Assembly (NCBI GenBank): GCA_024180945.1
Contig: JAKSGN010000003.1
Coordinates: 3,658,001-3,722,000, forward strand
Direction of reading: 5' to 3'
DNA length: 64,000 nucleotides
From: Macrophomina tecta
Taxonomy: Eukaryota > Ascomycota > Dothideomycetes > Botryosphaeriales > Botryosphaeriaceae
Positions 1-11,713 of this stretch are shown here, piece by piece. The notes under the pieces were generated by a model. It did not search any database. It was not told the DNA's origin and saw only the letters and a program-made list of their open reading frames with translations. How positions within the stretch are numbered: position 1 is the first letter of the stretch; every line of letters starts with the position of its first letter. The translations under genes were made by a program, and so were the position numbers.

Positions 1-266
1 CGCGGAAGGGAGCCAGGGTCTATTCGAAGCCTTGGATCCTCGTATTCTGGCAAGTTCTTGATTTGATCCGCCGTGGCATCCAGACCGTTCAGTAGGTGCC
101 TGTAATGATCTTCCTCCTCGGCTGGGACTCTGACGTTGTGTTTGGTAGCTATGGCGCGCAAGCGTTCAATGTCCACTGGTTTATGCGTCAGCGGGGAGAT
201 AGGATCAAATCAGGGTCGGCTGTACGCACCCGTAGGCGGTCCTGAGCTAAGGAATACGACTGACAT
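1..266 (-). CDS. Amidase-like protein, N-terminal fragment (runs off window)
   Basis: Read on the minus strand, an ATG at 266 opens a short exon (266-230). A 54-base intron (229-176) follows, with GTGCGT donor, CTGAC branch site and CAG acceptor. The second exon (175-1) leaves the window. The roughly 70 visible residues include VDIERLRAIATKHNVRV, a DHYRHLL stretch and LPEYEDPRLR. This resembles the N-terminal helix region of fungal amidases of the glutamyl-tRNA amidotransferase A type, which hydrolyse carboxamides. The Ser-Ser-Lys catalytic core would lie outside the window, so function cannot be confirmed. It is divergent from the hydantoinase/oxoprolinase gene at 960, with about 690 bases between, which would suit a shared promoter for two amide or lactam hydrolases. 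The family call is by resemblance only. Confidence 0.42.
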
Positions 267-959
267 GTTTGCTGTTATTGGGGAACAGGTCGGACGGAGG
301 CGTCTGCAGCCTTCACATCAGCGTATTTGTCCAGCCCATGAGAGGCGCTTCCGCCGACGTCGGTCGGCAGGCCCGCGCAGCCGGTCATGATTGGCGGCGG
401 GTGATGCGAGGCGGGCGCAGGATGGAGATAGCCGCGAAGAGTGGGGAGGAGCGGATGGCGGCAGGCCCTCGGGATGCAGCTTATCTTTGGCCACGACGAG
501 TCTGGGGGCCATCTCCGTGAGATTATTGCCGGACGCCACGGGATCAAGTGGCGCTCCCGATGGGCGATGGAGCCGTTAGGATTGGGCGATGGGTGACAGG
601 TAAGCGGGCGAAGAGCGTGACCGAGGGACGATGCCACGGTCGGCGACTGGACGCGCGCTAAAAGTCGTTGCCGCCGCCTTTGCCCGCCGCTGCTCTCTGC
701 TTATCGCTCCTCGCCCTATCACCCCTCATCCACGTCACACGCCTTCCGCCGAGCCCGCTGTGATACGCTCTCAACCCACCATTGGGGCCTTGGACCGGCT
801 CAAGGTTGCGCCTATGTCCGGTCCCAAGGCCCTGCAAGCCCTCTGCGCATCGTGGGCGAGAGTTTTACTGCGGCCATGGATCGCCGTTGCGTATTTGAGC
901 CACCAGCTCCCCGCCCTATCTGCGCCCCCCCCCCCCACGGCTCTCGTTAAATTCCAAAG
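267..959. other. Intergenic, divergent promoter region
   Basis: This stretch lies between the starts of the amidase-like gene (minus) and the hydantoinase/oxoprolinase gene (plus). It is GC-rich with a C10 run at 927-936. Open frames here overlap on both strands and look like composition artefacts. I see no convincing TATA box. Confidence 0.5.
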
Positions 960-3900
960 ATGGTTTCTACCGAGAGAGGATATCGCCTTGGTGTTGATGT
1001 TGGTGTAAGTTTGCCTCGTGTGGCTATTGCCGCGCAGAAAGACAGGCAACTGACATCGGCCAGGGCACCTTCACCGATATATGCGTCATTACCCCCGAGG
1101 GCAAGACTGTGCGCGCAAAAGTCCCAACCAACGTCACTGACCAGAGTATTGCCGCCAAGGAAGGTGTGGATCAGGTTAGAAAACAGCTCAAAGAGACTCA
1201 CGGCTGGGATGGCAAGTTCGACTACATCCACCACGGCACAACCACCGCCACCAATGCCATCCTTGAGGGCAAAGGCGTTAAAACTGGCCTTGTCGTTACC
1301 TCAGGACACAAGGATGTCTTGAGCATGAGACGATCTCAGATACCCGGTGGCCTGGGAGCCTGGATCAATTGGCAGCAGCCGACCCCTATTGTTCCCCTCG
1401 AGAGGACAGTCGAAGCTCCGGAACGTATTTCTATCCAAGGGGAGATTGTACGACCTCTGGATAGGGAAGCTCTTAGGGCAAGTCTACAAGATCTCAAACG
1501 GCAGGAGCCAGAAGCCATCTCCGTCAGTCTCTTGAACTCGTTCGCGAATAGCGCCCACGAGGAAGCCATTAGGGAGGTCATCAATGAAGAATTCGGCCCG
1601 GATGTTGAGGTTGTGACTTCCGCCGAGATCCTTCCCGAAATTCAGGAGGTACATGCCTAAGAACGATGCCTGGACCATCTTCTCAGCTAACAGCGAATAG
1701 TACGAACGAACTGTCACCACAACCGCCAATGCCGTCGTCAAACCTATTGTCAAGCGGTACATGAGCGGCTTGAAGAAGCTTCTTGCACCCGATACTGACA
1801 CTATTCGTATCTTGAAGTCCGATGGCGACCTTACATCTGTGGATCTTGCAGGGGAGCAGCCAGTAAACATATTGATGAGCGGACCTGCTGGAGGTGTTAT
1901 CGGGGTCGGCCACGTTGTCTCCAAGAACACTCCATTCAAGAACCTCATCACTCTCGACATGGGAGGAACCTCTACCGACTGCGCTCTCATACCTGGAACA
2001 AACGCAGTGCTCCGTCGGGAGACTCTGGTTGGTCCACTGACAGTGAAAGCCCCGTCCGTTGATGTTCGAACTGTTGGCGCAGGCGGCGGCTCCATTGCCA
2101 ACTACAATCCCCTAACAGCAGCGCTCCGTGTCGGCCCTGAATCAGCCGGTGCAACTCCTGGCCCTGCAGCATACGGTAAAGGAGGTACTCTTGCGACCGT
2201 TACCGATGCCAATCTGGTCCTTGGATACTTGCCGTCGAAGCTCCTGGGCGGTAAGTTCAGCCTCGACGTGCAAGCCGCTGCCACTGCTGTTGAGTCCCTG
2301 GCCACTCAAATGGGCATGGGTATTACTCAGGCAGCGGAAGGTATTGTCAACCTTGTCAACGAGACGATGTATGGTGCACTGCGCCTGGTGTCGGTTGAAC
2401 AGGGTTACGACCCGAGGGAATTTGCGCTTGTGGCTTTCGGAGGAGCTGGACCCCTCCACGCCAACGCTGTCGGGAAGCTGCTTGGTGCTTTTCCTGTCAT
2501 CATTCCTCCCGCCCCGGGCATCCTTTGCGCCCAGGGAGATGCCACTACCAAAATGAGTCACGAACAATCCTGTACCTACATCAGGCTGTTCTCTAACGTG
2601 ACTGCGGAAGAGCTAAGGTCGGCTTATGGCGATCTCGAGTCCGGCTGTACGGACACGATGAAGAAGGCGCTGGGAACTGAGGAGCCGTCGCTTGAAGTCT
2701 CCTGCCAGGCAGACATGCGCTACAAGGGCCAGGCTTTGACATTAACGGTCGATATGTCGCAATCGGATCTCACAACGGATACACCCAAGCTCCTATCTCT
2801 CCTCCGTAAAAGGTTTGCGGCAGCACATGAGCAACAGTTCAGCTTCTCTCTGCCTGACTCCATTGACCTCGAGATCATGCGCCTTCGCGTAAAAGCCATG
2901 GATGCCTCGCCCGAAGTCACCATCCAGTCTATTGAGGAAGCACCCAGCAGGACTCCACCAGCGGCCGCCATGGTTTCTCGTAGCCCCATCATCTGCAATG
3001 GGGAGGAAGTCGAAGCCATCTTCTGGGACCGAGCCGCCATCACGAAGAAGGGGTACAAGGTATCAGGCCCTTGTGTCATCACAGAAATGGATTCGAATAC
3101 GCTTATCTTGCCCGGCTTTACTGGAGAAATTGACAGTATGGGCAACATCCTCATTCGCCCTGACGAGTCTGCGGAATCCTGGGCAGAAGAGTTGGTGGAC
3201 ACTCCGGAGTCCGCTAGAGAGGTGGTTGCAAATAATCCGCTTATTCCAACTCTAATTGCCAGTGCCCTCGGCAGCATCCGCCGCGAAATGGATACACTAA
3301 TGCTACGGTGTGCCATGAGTCCGGCTATTCGAGATCAACAGGACGAGTTCAACGTCATCACTAACACGCGCGGTCAGATGCTCGTTGGTCAATTCGGCAG
3401 TTTTATCACTCAATTTCTCAAGAACTGGAAAGGTTCCATCGAAGAAGGCGACGTGTTCATCACGAACGACGTGTATGAAACGGAGGGTGCTGTGTCGCAT
3501 CTGAACGATGTCATCGTCTTGCTTCCTATTTGGTATAATGGAAAGATTGTTGGATGGGCCGCCAACTTCGGACACTTGACGTAGGTATCCTAAACCCTCG
3601 GATCATTTCTTCCCGGCGGTGCTGATTGGAGACAGTGACGTGCAAGGAAAGGTTCCGGGCTCGATGAGCATCAATGCAACCACAATCTTCGAAGATGGTC
3701 TTCAGATTCCGTCTGTGAAGCTGTACTCGAAGGGGGTCTTCAATAATGACTTGATGACGGTGTTTTGCCGTAACAGTCGAATCCCTGAGTGGTTTCAGAG
3801 CGATGTTACCGCTCTAGTGGCAGCTTGCAGGACTGCGGCTACACGTGTCTGCGAAGTGAGGCGTGTCCACATCCCCCATGCGATTTTGACCTACTGACGC

Positions 3901-5274
3901 TCCCAGCTATGCGAACGTTATGGCACCGAGGTGTATCAGGCTGCTTGTGACAATCTTCTGGACCGTTGTCGCTCCGCCATTAGCCAAATAATTGAGACGA
4001 AAATTGGGGATGAACGAAGCAGCTTCACCGACTTCATCGACGACAATGGGCAAGGAATCGGGCCCTGGGCTATTGCCTGCTCCATGAAAAAGGACGGGAA
4101 TCGCCTCATCTTCGACTGGGATGGCACAAGCCCGCAGGCTGAAACTTCCATGAACTACTACCTTTCTACTCCCATGTTCAAGATGTTCATCGGGTACTTT
4201 CTCCTTGCCATCTACGATCCGCACTGCGTCGTCAATGATGGTTTCCATGACCTGGTGGAACTTCGCATCCCCGAAGGCACGATCCTTCGACCCATCCGGC
4301 CTGCCGCCCTCTCTTGCCGAACACACCTCCTCGGCCGCATTATGGACGTCATTCAAGCCCTATTCGGCCAGCGAAACTCAGCATACCGCGCTGCAGCCGG
4401 GTTCTCTGACTCTCCCCATCTTTTCTACAGTGGCTTCAAGCCTTCCGGTGATTGGTTTCTCCTCTACCAAATCGGGTTCGGCGGCGTCCCCGCCCGCCCC
4501 GTCGGCGATGGGCCCGACTGCCATTGTCTCTTCCCAGCTATCAAGAGTATCCCGACGGAGAACATCGAACTGTATTTCCCACTCATCATCGAGGCTAACG
4601 AGAGTGTTGCCGATTCCGGTGGGGCCGGTTTCTTCCGTGGTGGGAACGCACAGAGAACGCTATATCGCTTCCTTTGCGCTGGTGAGGTCAGCATTCATGA
4701 TGACAGGTGGCTGACGAAGCCATGGGGTGTTAACGGAGGGCAGCCTGGCACACGCTCGAAGAAAGGCATCTTCAGGAATAACACGTATGGCACTCCCACG
4801 CCTGAATATGAGATACTCCCGAGTAAGATGGATCATCTACGCGTCAAGCCTGGGGACGTATTGGAATGGATTACGTGGGGCGGTGGTGGATTGGGTGATC
4901 CGCTGACCAGGCCAAAGGAGACGGTCGCCCTGGAGGTGCATCGGCGGCTCGTGACATTGGAGGGAGCGAAGAAGAATTACGGCGTTGTCGTACGGCCGGA
5001 GGACTTTAGCGTCGACGAGAAGGAGACGGCCAAGCTAAGAGAGGCAATGCGGAGCGTAAGACCGGAGGGTTGGGAGAAGGTGAGCTATAATCGCGGTGGA
5101 AGCTTAGAGGAGTTACTGGAACGGTGCGCGGAAGAGACGGGGATGATGCCGCCCAAGCCGCAATGGCTAGAAGATCCGTACGGCCCGCATGTTTCGAGAG
5201 AGTATGTGGTCAAATGGTTTGAAGATATGAGGGAAAGGAAAGGCTGGGTTTTGGATGATGTAGACAAGCTATGA
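960..5274 (+). CDS. Fused hydantoinase A/B (5-oxoprolinase family) protein
   Basis: Five exons: 960-1004, 1064-1648, 1701-3580, 3636-3855 and 3907-5274. All four introns (51-59 bases) have GT-AG ends and join in frame to give about 1365 residues. The N-terminal half is HyuA-like: GVDVGGTFTD (residues 11-20) is the nucleotide-binding signature, followed by HGTTTATNAI, MSGPAGG and DMGGTSTD. The HyuB-like half begins near NPLIPTLIASALGSIRREMD and includes RDQQDEFNVI and GHLTDVQGKVPGS. The family performs ATP-dependent opening of 5-oxoproline or of hydantoin-type imide rings in the cytosol. In fungi the two subunits are fused, usually at about 1,250-1,350 residues, so this copy is full length. 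Whether the substrate is 5-oxo-L-proline or another cyclic amide cannot be read from sequence. The amidase-like neighbour hints at nitrogen-source catabolism. Confidence 0.93.
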
Positions 5275-5935
5275 AAGACGCAAGTAAGGACAGTCAAGAA
5301 TAATGCCCAGTCACAATTGAGTATTCAGTTTTGTTTCAAGCTTCAGGCTACAAGAGCAAAAAAGTGTCACATACCAGATGAAGTCCTTCAAGTTTTGGCA
5401 AGTCTGCGAATGGCGGGCAAATTCAGGCCCGTTCGATTTACGCCTTTTCTTCTTGAAGTCTTACAAAACTGATAACCTGGCCGAAGTGGTAATAGACATG
5501 GAAATGAGCATTCACTATACTTCAATAGGCGGTGCCCAGCAGGTGGATTCATAGCCTTGTCTCGGACGCTCTCTATATTATGACCATTACGCTAGCGTTG
5601 TGCTAACGACTTGCCTTACCAGGTAGCTTGCAGCGGAGTAGCTTCCTGAGCCAGAATATGATAATAAAAGCATGCTGCATCTACTGTTCGGAACACTCCC
5701 TGCCGGTTATAATATTCTAAGCCAAGGAAGCACTGGGAAATAGTGGAAGGAGTCTTCTGCCAGGTATGAGAACCATTCGCAAAAACATCTCTCACCGTGC
5801 TCCTACGAAATTAACGCCGTGCGGTAGGCAGTTGACTAAATTAGCCATGAGAAAAGCACTGAAAAGGTCGAATCATGGGCACACTGCAGTTTACTTACTT
5901 CTTTAGTGCACCCTCCGAGCGCTCGTTTGGCTGGC
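5275..5935. other. Intergenic, convergent 3' ends
   Basis: This AT-richer spacer separates the converging ends of the hydantoinase/oxoprolinase gene and the broken SDR gene. No supported gene or RNA was found. Confidence 0.5.
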
Positions 5936-6909
5936 TCAATTTCCCAGCTCTACTGCCATCCCCACCTTTAGCAGATCTCCTTTCTCTATTTTCTCCCTCT
6001 TCTGCTCGAGCTCCTGCATGCCCCAGGTGCAGCTCACGAATCGTCGGGCCAGCCACTCCCTCCGTTCCCTCGTCAGCCACACCATACGGTACTGTCCGCT
6101 GCCAGCTCCACCTTATCCACCAGGACCCGCTTTCCCATCTCCTCTGCCACCGCCGACGACAACTCGGTCTGCACACCCCCCAGATGCACGCTACACGCCA
6201 GCAACCCTGTCCCCTTCTCCTCCTCTTCCAGCGTGACGTGCTCGGCGAACCGCAGCAACGCCAATTTCGCGCCGCTGTACGCCATCCCGCCCACCGCCAG
6301 CACGTGGGAGGCAATGCTGCTCACAACCAGCACCGTCCGCAGCTCCGACGCCCGCACCAGCGGCGCGAAGAACCGGTGCGTCAGAAACGTGCCCAGCACG
6401 TTGACCTCGTAGCTGCGCCACCAGTCGTCCAGGTCGATCTCCGAAGCCGGCAACCACGCCTCGAGGTAACCCGCGTTGGCGACGAGCACGTCGAGCTTGC
6501 CAGCGAAGACCGACGAGATGGAAGATGCGGCGGCGGCGGCGATCTCAGCGGCGAGGGAGGCGAGCGGGGAGCGCCCGCCGATGCCGATCTTGGTGAAGCC
6601 GGCGCGGGCGTAGCTGGATTGGCGCATGCCCGTTAGTTGTTTGTCCGGCTGGGAGAGAAGGAGAGAGTGTGGCCGAGACGTACGACAGCGCGGCCGCGCG
6701 CGCTCAATGCCTTTGGAGGCGCCGCTTATGAAGACGGAGCAGCCTGCCGGGACTGCTCCGGCTTTGGGGTTGGTGGGATCGATGAAGGGATAGGTGTCGT
6801 TGTGGATGGTTGGGGTGAAGTTCGGCCCCGAGTTGAGCAGGGCTTGGTTGGGGGTTTGCGACATGATTGACGGGGAACTGTCGGTTGCCTTCTCGCGCGT
6901 ATGCGTCAA
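5936..6909 (-). pseudogene. Short-chain dehydrogenase/reductase with two frame breaks
   Basis: The start is at 6909, or 6867 (MSQTPNQ). The classical SDR fold is recognisable throughout: VFISGASKGIER (cofactor loop, with E where the last Gly of TGxxxGxG is expected), LDVLVANAGY, VVSSIASHV, the catalytic pair in YSGAKLALLR, and HLGGVQTEL. Two places break the frame. In the CGCGCGCG run near 6698-6708, two surplus bases separate GASKGIER from a following ALS that would splice (GTACGT donor, CAG acceptor) to YARAGFTKIGIGG. Near 6084-6094, five surplus bases put the rest out of frame, although the family's C-terminus is preserved there (VWLTRERREWL, FVSCTWGMQELEQKREK), ending at a TGA at 5936-5938. 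As written, translation stops after STVWCG. Both breaks are small and everything else is well kept, so recent inactivation or assembly indels are equally possible. Confidence 0.72.
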
Positions 6910-7035
6910 TTAAGTAGGCAAGGCGCTGCGATGTCTTCTTGTGGCTTTTGATATGGTTCGGCCGCTCCGTCCCTGCCGTGAATGGATTCTAATTCGCTCA
7001 AAACACGTAGAGTTCAAGAGAAGTCGGGTTCCCCC

Positions 7036-7043
7036 TTTAAATA
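7036..7043 (-). promoter_or_regulatory. TATA-like element upstream of broken SDR
   Basis: TATTTAAA on the minus strand lies about 127 bases before the 6909 ATG and 170 before the 6867 ATG. It is next to an AGGGGG stretch that resembles a stress-response (AGGGG) motif. Confidence 0.35.
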
Positions 7044-10000
7044 GCTGGGTCGGCCGGAAACCAACTGTATGATTAGAGATCAATTTCTAAGATCAGGTTC
7101 TGTGGGTTTGAAGTGGAGTCTATTTATCGGATCCCGGTGTTCCTGCTGCCGTCCGCTCCATCACTGGCTGCATACGCGCCGGACCTGACGGCGGTCTGTA
7201 TCAACTACGTATGTAGATGAACATTGGCGTGGACACACTCGCCTTTTGGTCATGGTGGTGGATTGTGCATCCGGGACCGGCATCTTGGCTGCTGTTAACC
7301 GAGCGGCATATAGTTGTAGATGCGATTGTATACGGGATGCGCAGTGCTGATCATTGCAAGGATCAATTGCGTTATGCGGGGTCGTCCTGCCCCAACACTC
7401 TGTGCTTTCCGGAATGTAGAAAGCCTTGTTTGAATGATGCAGCTATGCGAGCTGTGAAAAATTACTATTATAATACAAATATGCGCTGGGAAAATATGTA
7501 TTTCGAGGTTTGCGACCACTTATTATGCCCTGCAGCTCGGAAGCTTATCCATCAGCTAATCCACTCGACCGTCTGTGGAGACTATATGCCCCAGATATTT
7601 TTTTAAGGAATTCTTAACGATGCATCAATTTGCACAAGGCTTCGTGCTCAAATGCCTCTCGCATACGTCTCCGCCACGCTATCTGTCTCGCGGTTTGCTG
7701 CAACTATTGCCTAGTAAGCAGGACGAGTTCTATCGCCATGTCATCTCACCAGAGGACTGTACGATCCCTTGTTGAAAACGTGCATTGAGTTCTTTGTCGA
7801 TTACCATCCAGCCATGCCTCGTGATAAGAAAACGCCCGCAGAGGAGCATAGTATAAATATATATTTTTGTGTCGGTCTGTCCGTTTGCACACTATAGCCT
7901 TCCGGTTTTTTTTTTTCTTTCGGAAAAAGGAAAAAAAATGAAAAACAGGGCCAAAACATATGTTTGAGTGCAAGGGCTTGCTTGCAGATGCCTTTCCTCG
8001 CTCACTGTGCTGAGTACAGCCGCAACGAAAAATTCGCATAAAGGATTGTTCCGCATACTCTTCGCAATGAATCCAAGGGAATGTCCATTTGGCCAGTCTC
8101 ACGCAAGAATGGTGTCCGTCTTGGTTGCACAACCTGAATGCGAGGTAAACAAATATTCGAGCTCGGCCACAATGGACCAAAAGGTGCGAGGCGATGGGGT
8201 AAGCGGTAATGTATGTCAACTTTTGACCGGAAATAGAGGCTGAGACGGGTGGCGGCAATATTTATTGGAGAATATGTCAAATTCGAGACAAAAATAACTG
8301 CAGGCTACGTTTGAAGCCATGTTCGTGGAAAAGGACAATCTTTCTGCTGGCCATGCCGCACAAGCACAGCGTCGGGCTGCAAGGGGAAGCCTCCCCTGTT
8401 TCCCTGCATCGAGCTGCCTTCAACACTGCAGCCGCGTCTGAGCGCGGCCCATACAGCATCAAAGGATAGTCTGATAGTGAGAAGAAAACAGCGTTTTATC
8501 CCAGGCAAACTTGTATTGTACCATACGCTTGTTTACGCATGCAGCATATGCCCCTCCAGATACAGCCAGGCGCGTGAGGGGGGATTGATCGGATGATCGC
8601 ACCAAATGTAGTGTGCGTGTCATCACTCTGCGAGCGGATTGCAGTGGAGTTGGCCCATTTAAAACGAAAATACAGCCCAAAGTGGGAGAGCAAAATCAAG
8701 GAGAGCGAGCCAGAAGGACTCCAGCTGCTGGACGCGGTCCCGAGAGATCACTGCTCAAGTCGGGGGCGAATGCCCCTTCAAAAAAAAGTTACGGAGCGCT
8801 GGAGATGCTTGGACCCTCCGCTCATTAGCCGCGTGCGGCCTACCATACCTTACAGACGTAGTATTTTCGGCGTGGCGGCTGTCGCACTTGGCTCTCGATC
8901 TCCCAAGGTTCCTGAGATCCGGTGGCTGGCTAATTGCTTCTACCTCCCTGGCCAGGCCACGAGGGAAAGAGATCTGCATGATGATGACTTATCAGTCCAC
9001 CTGAAATTGGGCATGCCAAGAAGGCCCACCCCCGCTATAGGACCTGTGAGAGAGCGAGCGTCGAGGTCGCGAGATGTGTGAAACGCCCTCAGTTGCTGGT
9101 GTGCGCTCTACCGAGGCGCCTTCCGACAAGGGCTTGCAATGAATACATTACCAGCAGATTGTGCGGAGAAGGGTTTGAGACTTTGATTCCAGCTTGTTGT
9201 TCGAAACCTGGCACCAGCTCCGGATGGGCGATGCATCGGGCCGTCGGCTGGAAGGAATGCCCCTGACGAATGTCAGCCGCCGTCCGGCGCCACAGACGCC
9301 CGCTGCAAACGACGCCTCCACGGGCCCGGAGCTTCCGCCGGAGGAGGTGAAAACTCTTCTCAGGGCGGCCGGAGTGCGGAGACGGGAGGCTAGCGCAACG
9401 CTGCCTACACGCGAGAGTCTGTATAAGCACAGTATAGGCGCCCTGTAGGCCCATGGGGCGAAAGTCAAAACACAAGGGCGCCCGTGAATACTTGGCCCGT
9501 GGCAAGAAAGCCGGACCTGTCGGTTTCGCTGACTCGGCCGGAGTGTCGGCAGGCGATCAAGGCCGGTTTCGCTCCACCCTGCTGGGTCTTCGGTCCGGCG
9601 GGTTCGGGACGTGGACTGAGCCGTCCTCAGTGACTTCTTGGACATACGGCTTACGGGTGCTTGGAAATCGCCACGCTCCCATCGGAAGAGACGCTACGAG
9701 GAAAGCGGAAAGTGACCGGAAGGGGCTTTCTTCCTCGACGAGGCTGCGACGACCCACTGAACGACCGCAAGCGCGGCGTAGATAAGAGCTCGACGAGCTG
9801 GATTATGCTTAAATCAGCCTGCATTCCCGCGTTTACCAGCAGCAGCGCGGCTTGCGAACCTCTCTGGCGGAATGCGCTCCGCTGTTTTTGTGATCGGCCT
9901 CCAGCCTTACAGGAAGGTGGTCCAGATCGGCACTGTCATTTATCTCCATTAGCGAACACGGAGCTTCGTTTCAATGGTCTGCGACGCCGGCCAATCGCGG

Positions 10001-10393
10001 CCGAGCAGCCTCGATTGAAACGGTGGCCAAGCCGTTGCCAAGCTCACCTTCCTGTGCGCCCGGCACTTTTGAAAACAAGCAGCGATTCAGAGTTCTGGAA
10101 GCGCCGGGACCTTCCGCTTTAACCAAGCTCCTGTTCGCGTCATGGAGATTCGCACTGCTGCAGCTTTTCACGGCTATCTCGACCTCTCCTACCTGATCCG
10201 CCGCTATCGCTCGCCGGCCTACCTGATCCAGCAAGACAGACCCGAGCGCCCCGACATCAGCCATGCGGCGCCCAGCAGCGCTATCAAACAGCCTGGGCAC
10301 ACGAGGTTCTGGAATGCACACGGCATGGGCACTGCAAGACCCAAGGCGCAGCTACCAAGCTCTGGGCCGCGGCGTCAAGTCTTCAGGCCTCCG

Positions 10394-10400
10394 ATATAAG
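10394..10400 (+). promoter_or_regulatory. TATA-like element of the FMN oxidase gene
   Basis: ATATAAG sits about 100 bases before the ATG at 10501. A pyrimidine-rich leader follows it, the usual spacing for a fungal TATA box. Confidence 0.4.
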
Positions 10401-10500
10401 TAGGCTTCTTTTCCCTGGTGTTCCATTCTGCATCCATACGCACTCGGTTCCTTCCCACCGCTCGTCACTCTTTGAACGCTGGGCGTTCTCCAAATCCATC

Positions 10501-11713
10501 ATGCTCCTCCAAGGTCTTTCCGTTGCTCTCCTGGCCCAGTCCGCTCTCGCGGCCCGCCCGTTCCTCAATGAGCCCGATACCGGTATTTCCGAGGTCCTTG
10601 CCGACCTCCAGCCCGGCCAGCTGCCCAACATCACTTCCATCGTCGGCCTGCCCGACTTCGACTATGTTGCTCGCAACTACATGAACCTCTCGAGCTACGC
10701 CTACTACCGCAATGGCGCTGCCGGCGAGTACTCGTACCGCAACAACATGGAGGCCTACCAGCGCGTCCGCTTCAGGCCTCGCGTCATGGTTGACATCACC
10801 AAGATCGAGCAGACCCTGCCCACCACCATCCTGGGCCACAATGTCTCCGCCCCCTTTTTCATCAGCCCCTGCGCCCGTGCCGGCTACGCTCACGAGGACG
10901 GCGAGGTCAACTTCGTCAAGGCCGCGGCTGAGGAGAACATCCTCTACATGGTGTCCGACTTCGCCAGCAAGTCCAAGGCCGAGATCCAGGCGGCCAAGAA
11001 GCCCGGCCAGCTGCTCTTCCAGCAGACCTACGTGCAAGGCAGCCTCGATGCCGTGCGCGAGCAGCTCCAGACCGCTGAGAAGGCCGGCTTCGCCGCCATC
11101 GTCCTCACTGTCGACTCTGCCGCCGACGGCAACCGTCACCGTGCCGCCCGTTTCGGCGTTGGCAGCGCTGACTCCAGCTACACCTTCTTCACCTGGGACT
11201 ATTACAACCAGCTGCGCAACATGACCCGCCTGCCCATCATCCCCAAGGGTATCATGAGCGTCGAGGACGCCAAGAAGGCCGTTGAGATTAGCGCCCCCGC
11301 CATCTTCCTGTCTAACCACGGCGGTCGCCAGCTCGACGGCGTGCCCTCGCCCCTCGAAATCGCCCTGGAGATCCACGAGCGCGCCCCCGAGGTCTTCAAG
11401 CAGACCGAGGTCTTCGCTGATGGCGGCGTCCGCTACGGCGCCGATGCCCTCAAGCTGCTCGCTCTCGGTGTCAAGGCCGTCGGCCTCGGCCGTCCCTTCA
11501 TGTACTCCAACGTCTTCGGCCAGGAGGGCGTCGCCAAGGCTATCGACCTGTTCAAGCGCGAGCTCGCCATCGATGCCGCGAACCTAGGCGTTCCTGACAT
11601 CAAGAAAATTGACACCCGTTACGTAAGTCCTCACCGCCAAGGCCCTCGACATAGCTGTCGCATTACTAACTATGAGGCAGGTTGACTACAAGTTCAACGA
11701 CTGGTACGCGTAA
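10501..11713 (+). CDS. Secreted FMN-dependent alpha-hydroxy acid oxidase/dehydrogenase
   Basis: Exon 10501-11622, intron 11623-11680 (GTAAGT donor, CTAAC branch, CAG acceptor), exon 11681-11713, giving 384 residues. The TIM-barrel family oxidises L-2-hydroxy acids such as lactate or glycolate using FMN (relatives: lactate oxidase, lactate 2-monooxygenase, flavocytochrome b2). Visible signatures are SAPFFISPCARAG, LTVDSAADGNR, IPKG (Lys249, flavin contact) and LSNHGGRQLDG, with catalytic His273 and substrate-binding Arg276. FADGGVRYGADALKLLALG and GLGRPFMYSN form the phosphate-binding end. The first 18 residues (MLLQGLSVALLAQSALAA) form a clear signal peptide and there is no cytochrome b5 domain. 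An extracellular H2O2-producing oxidase is therefore the best reading. Substrate is not determinable. Confidence 0.92.

Larger units (their letters stand above)
6910..10500. other. Long gene-poor interval (3.6 kb)
   Basis: Several overlapping open frames occur on both strands (for example 8593-9081 plus and 9089-9645 minus), but none shows a recognisable domain, paired splice sites or biased codon use. The first part is the promoter side of the SDR gene; the last part is the promoter of the FMN oxidase. A T9 run and an A8 run lie near 7908-7938. Confidence 0.5.

Noticed and set aside
8593..9785. Overlapping frames of 110-165 codons on both strands
   Set aside because: Mutually overlapping on opposite strands with no recognisable domain; expected by chance in GC-rich DNA.
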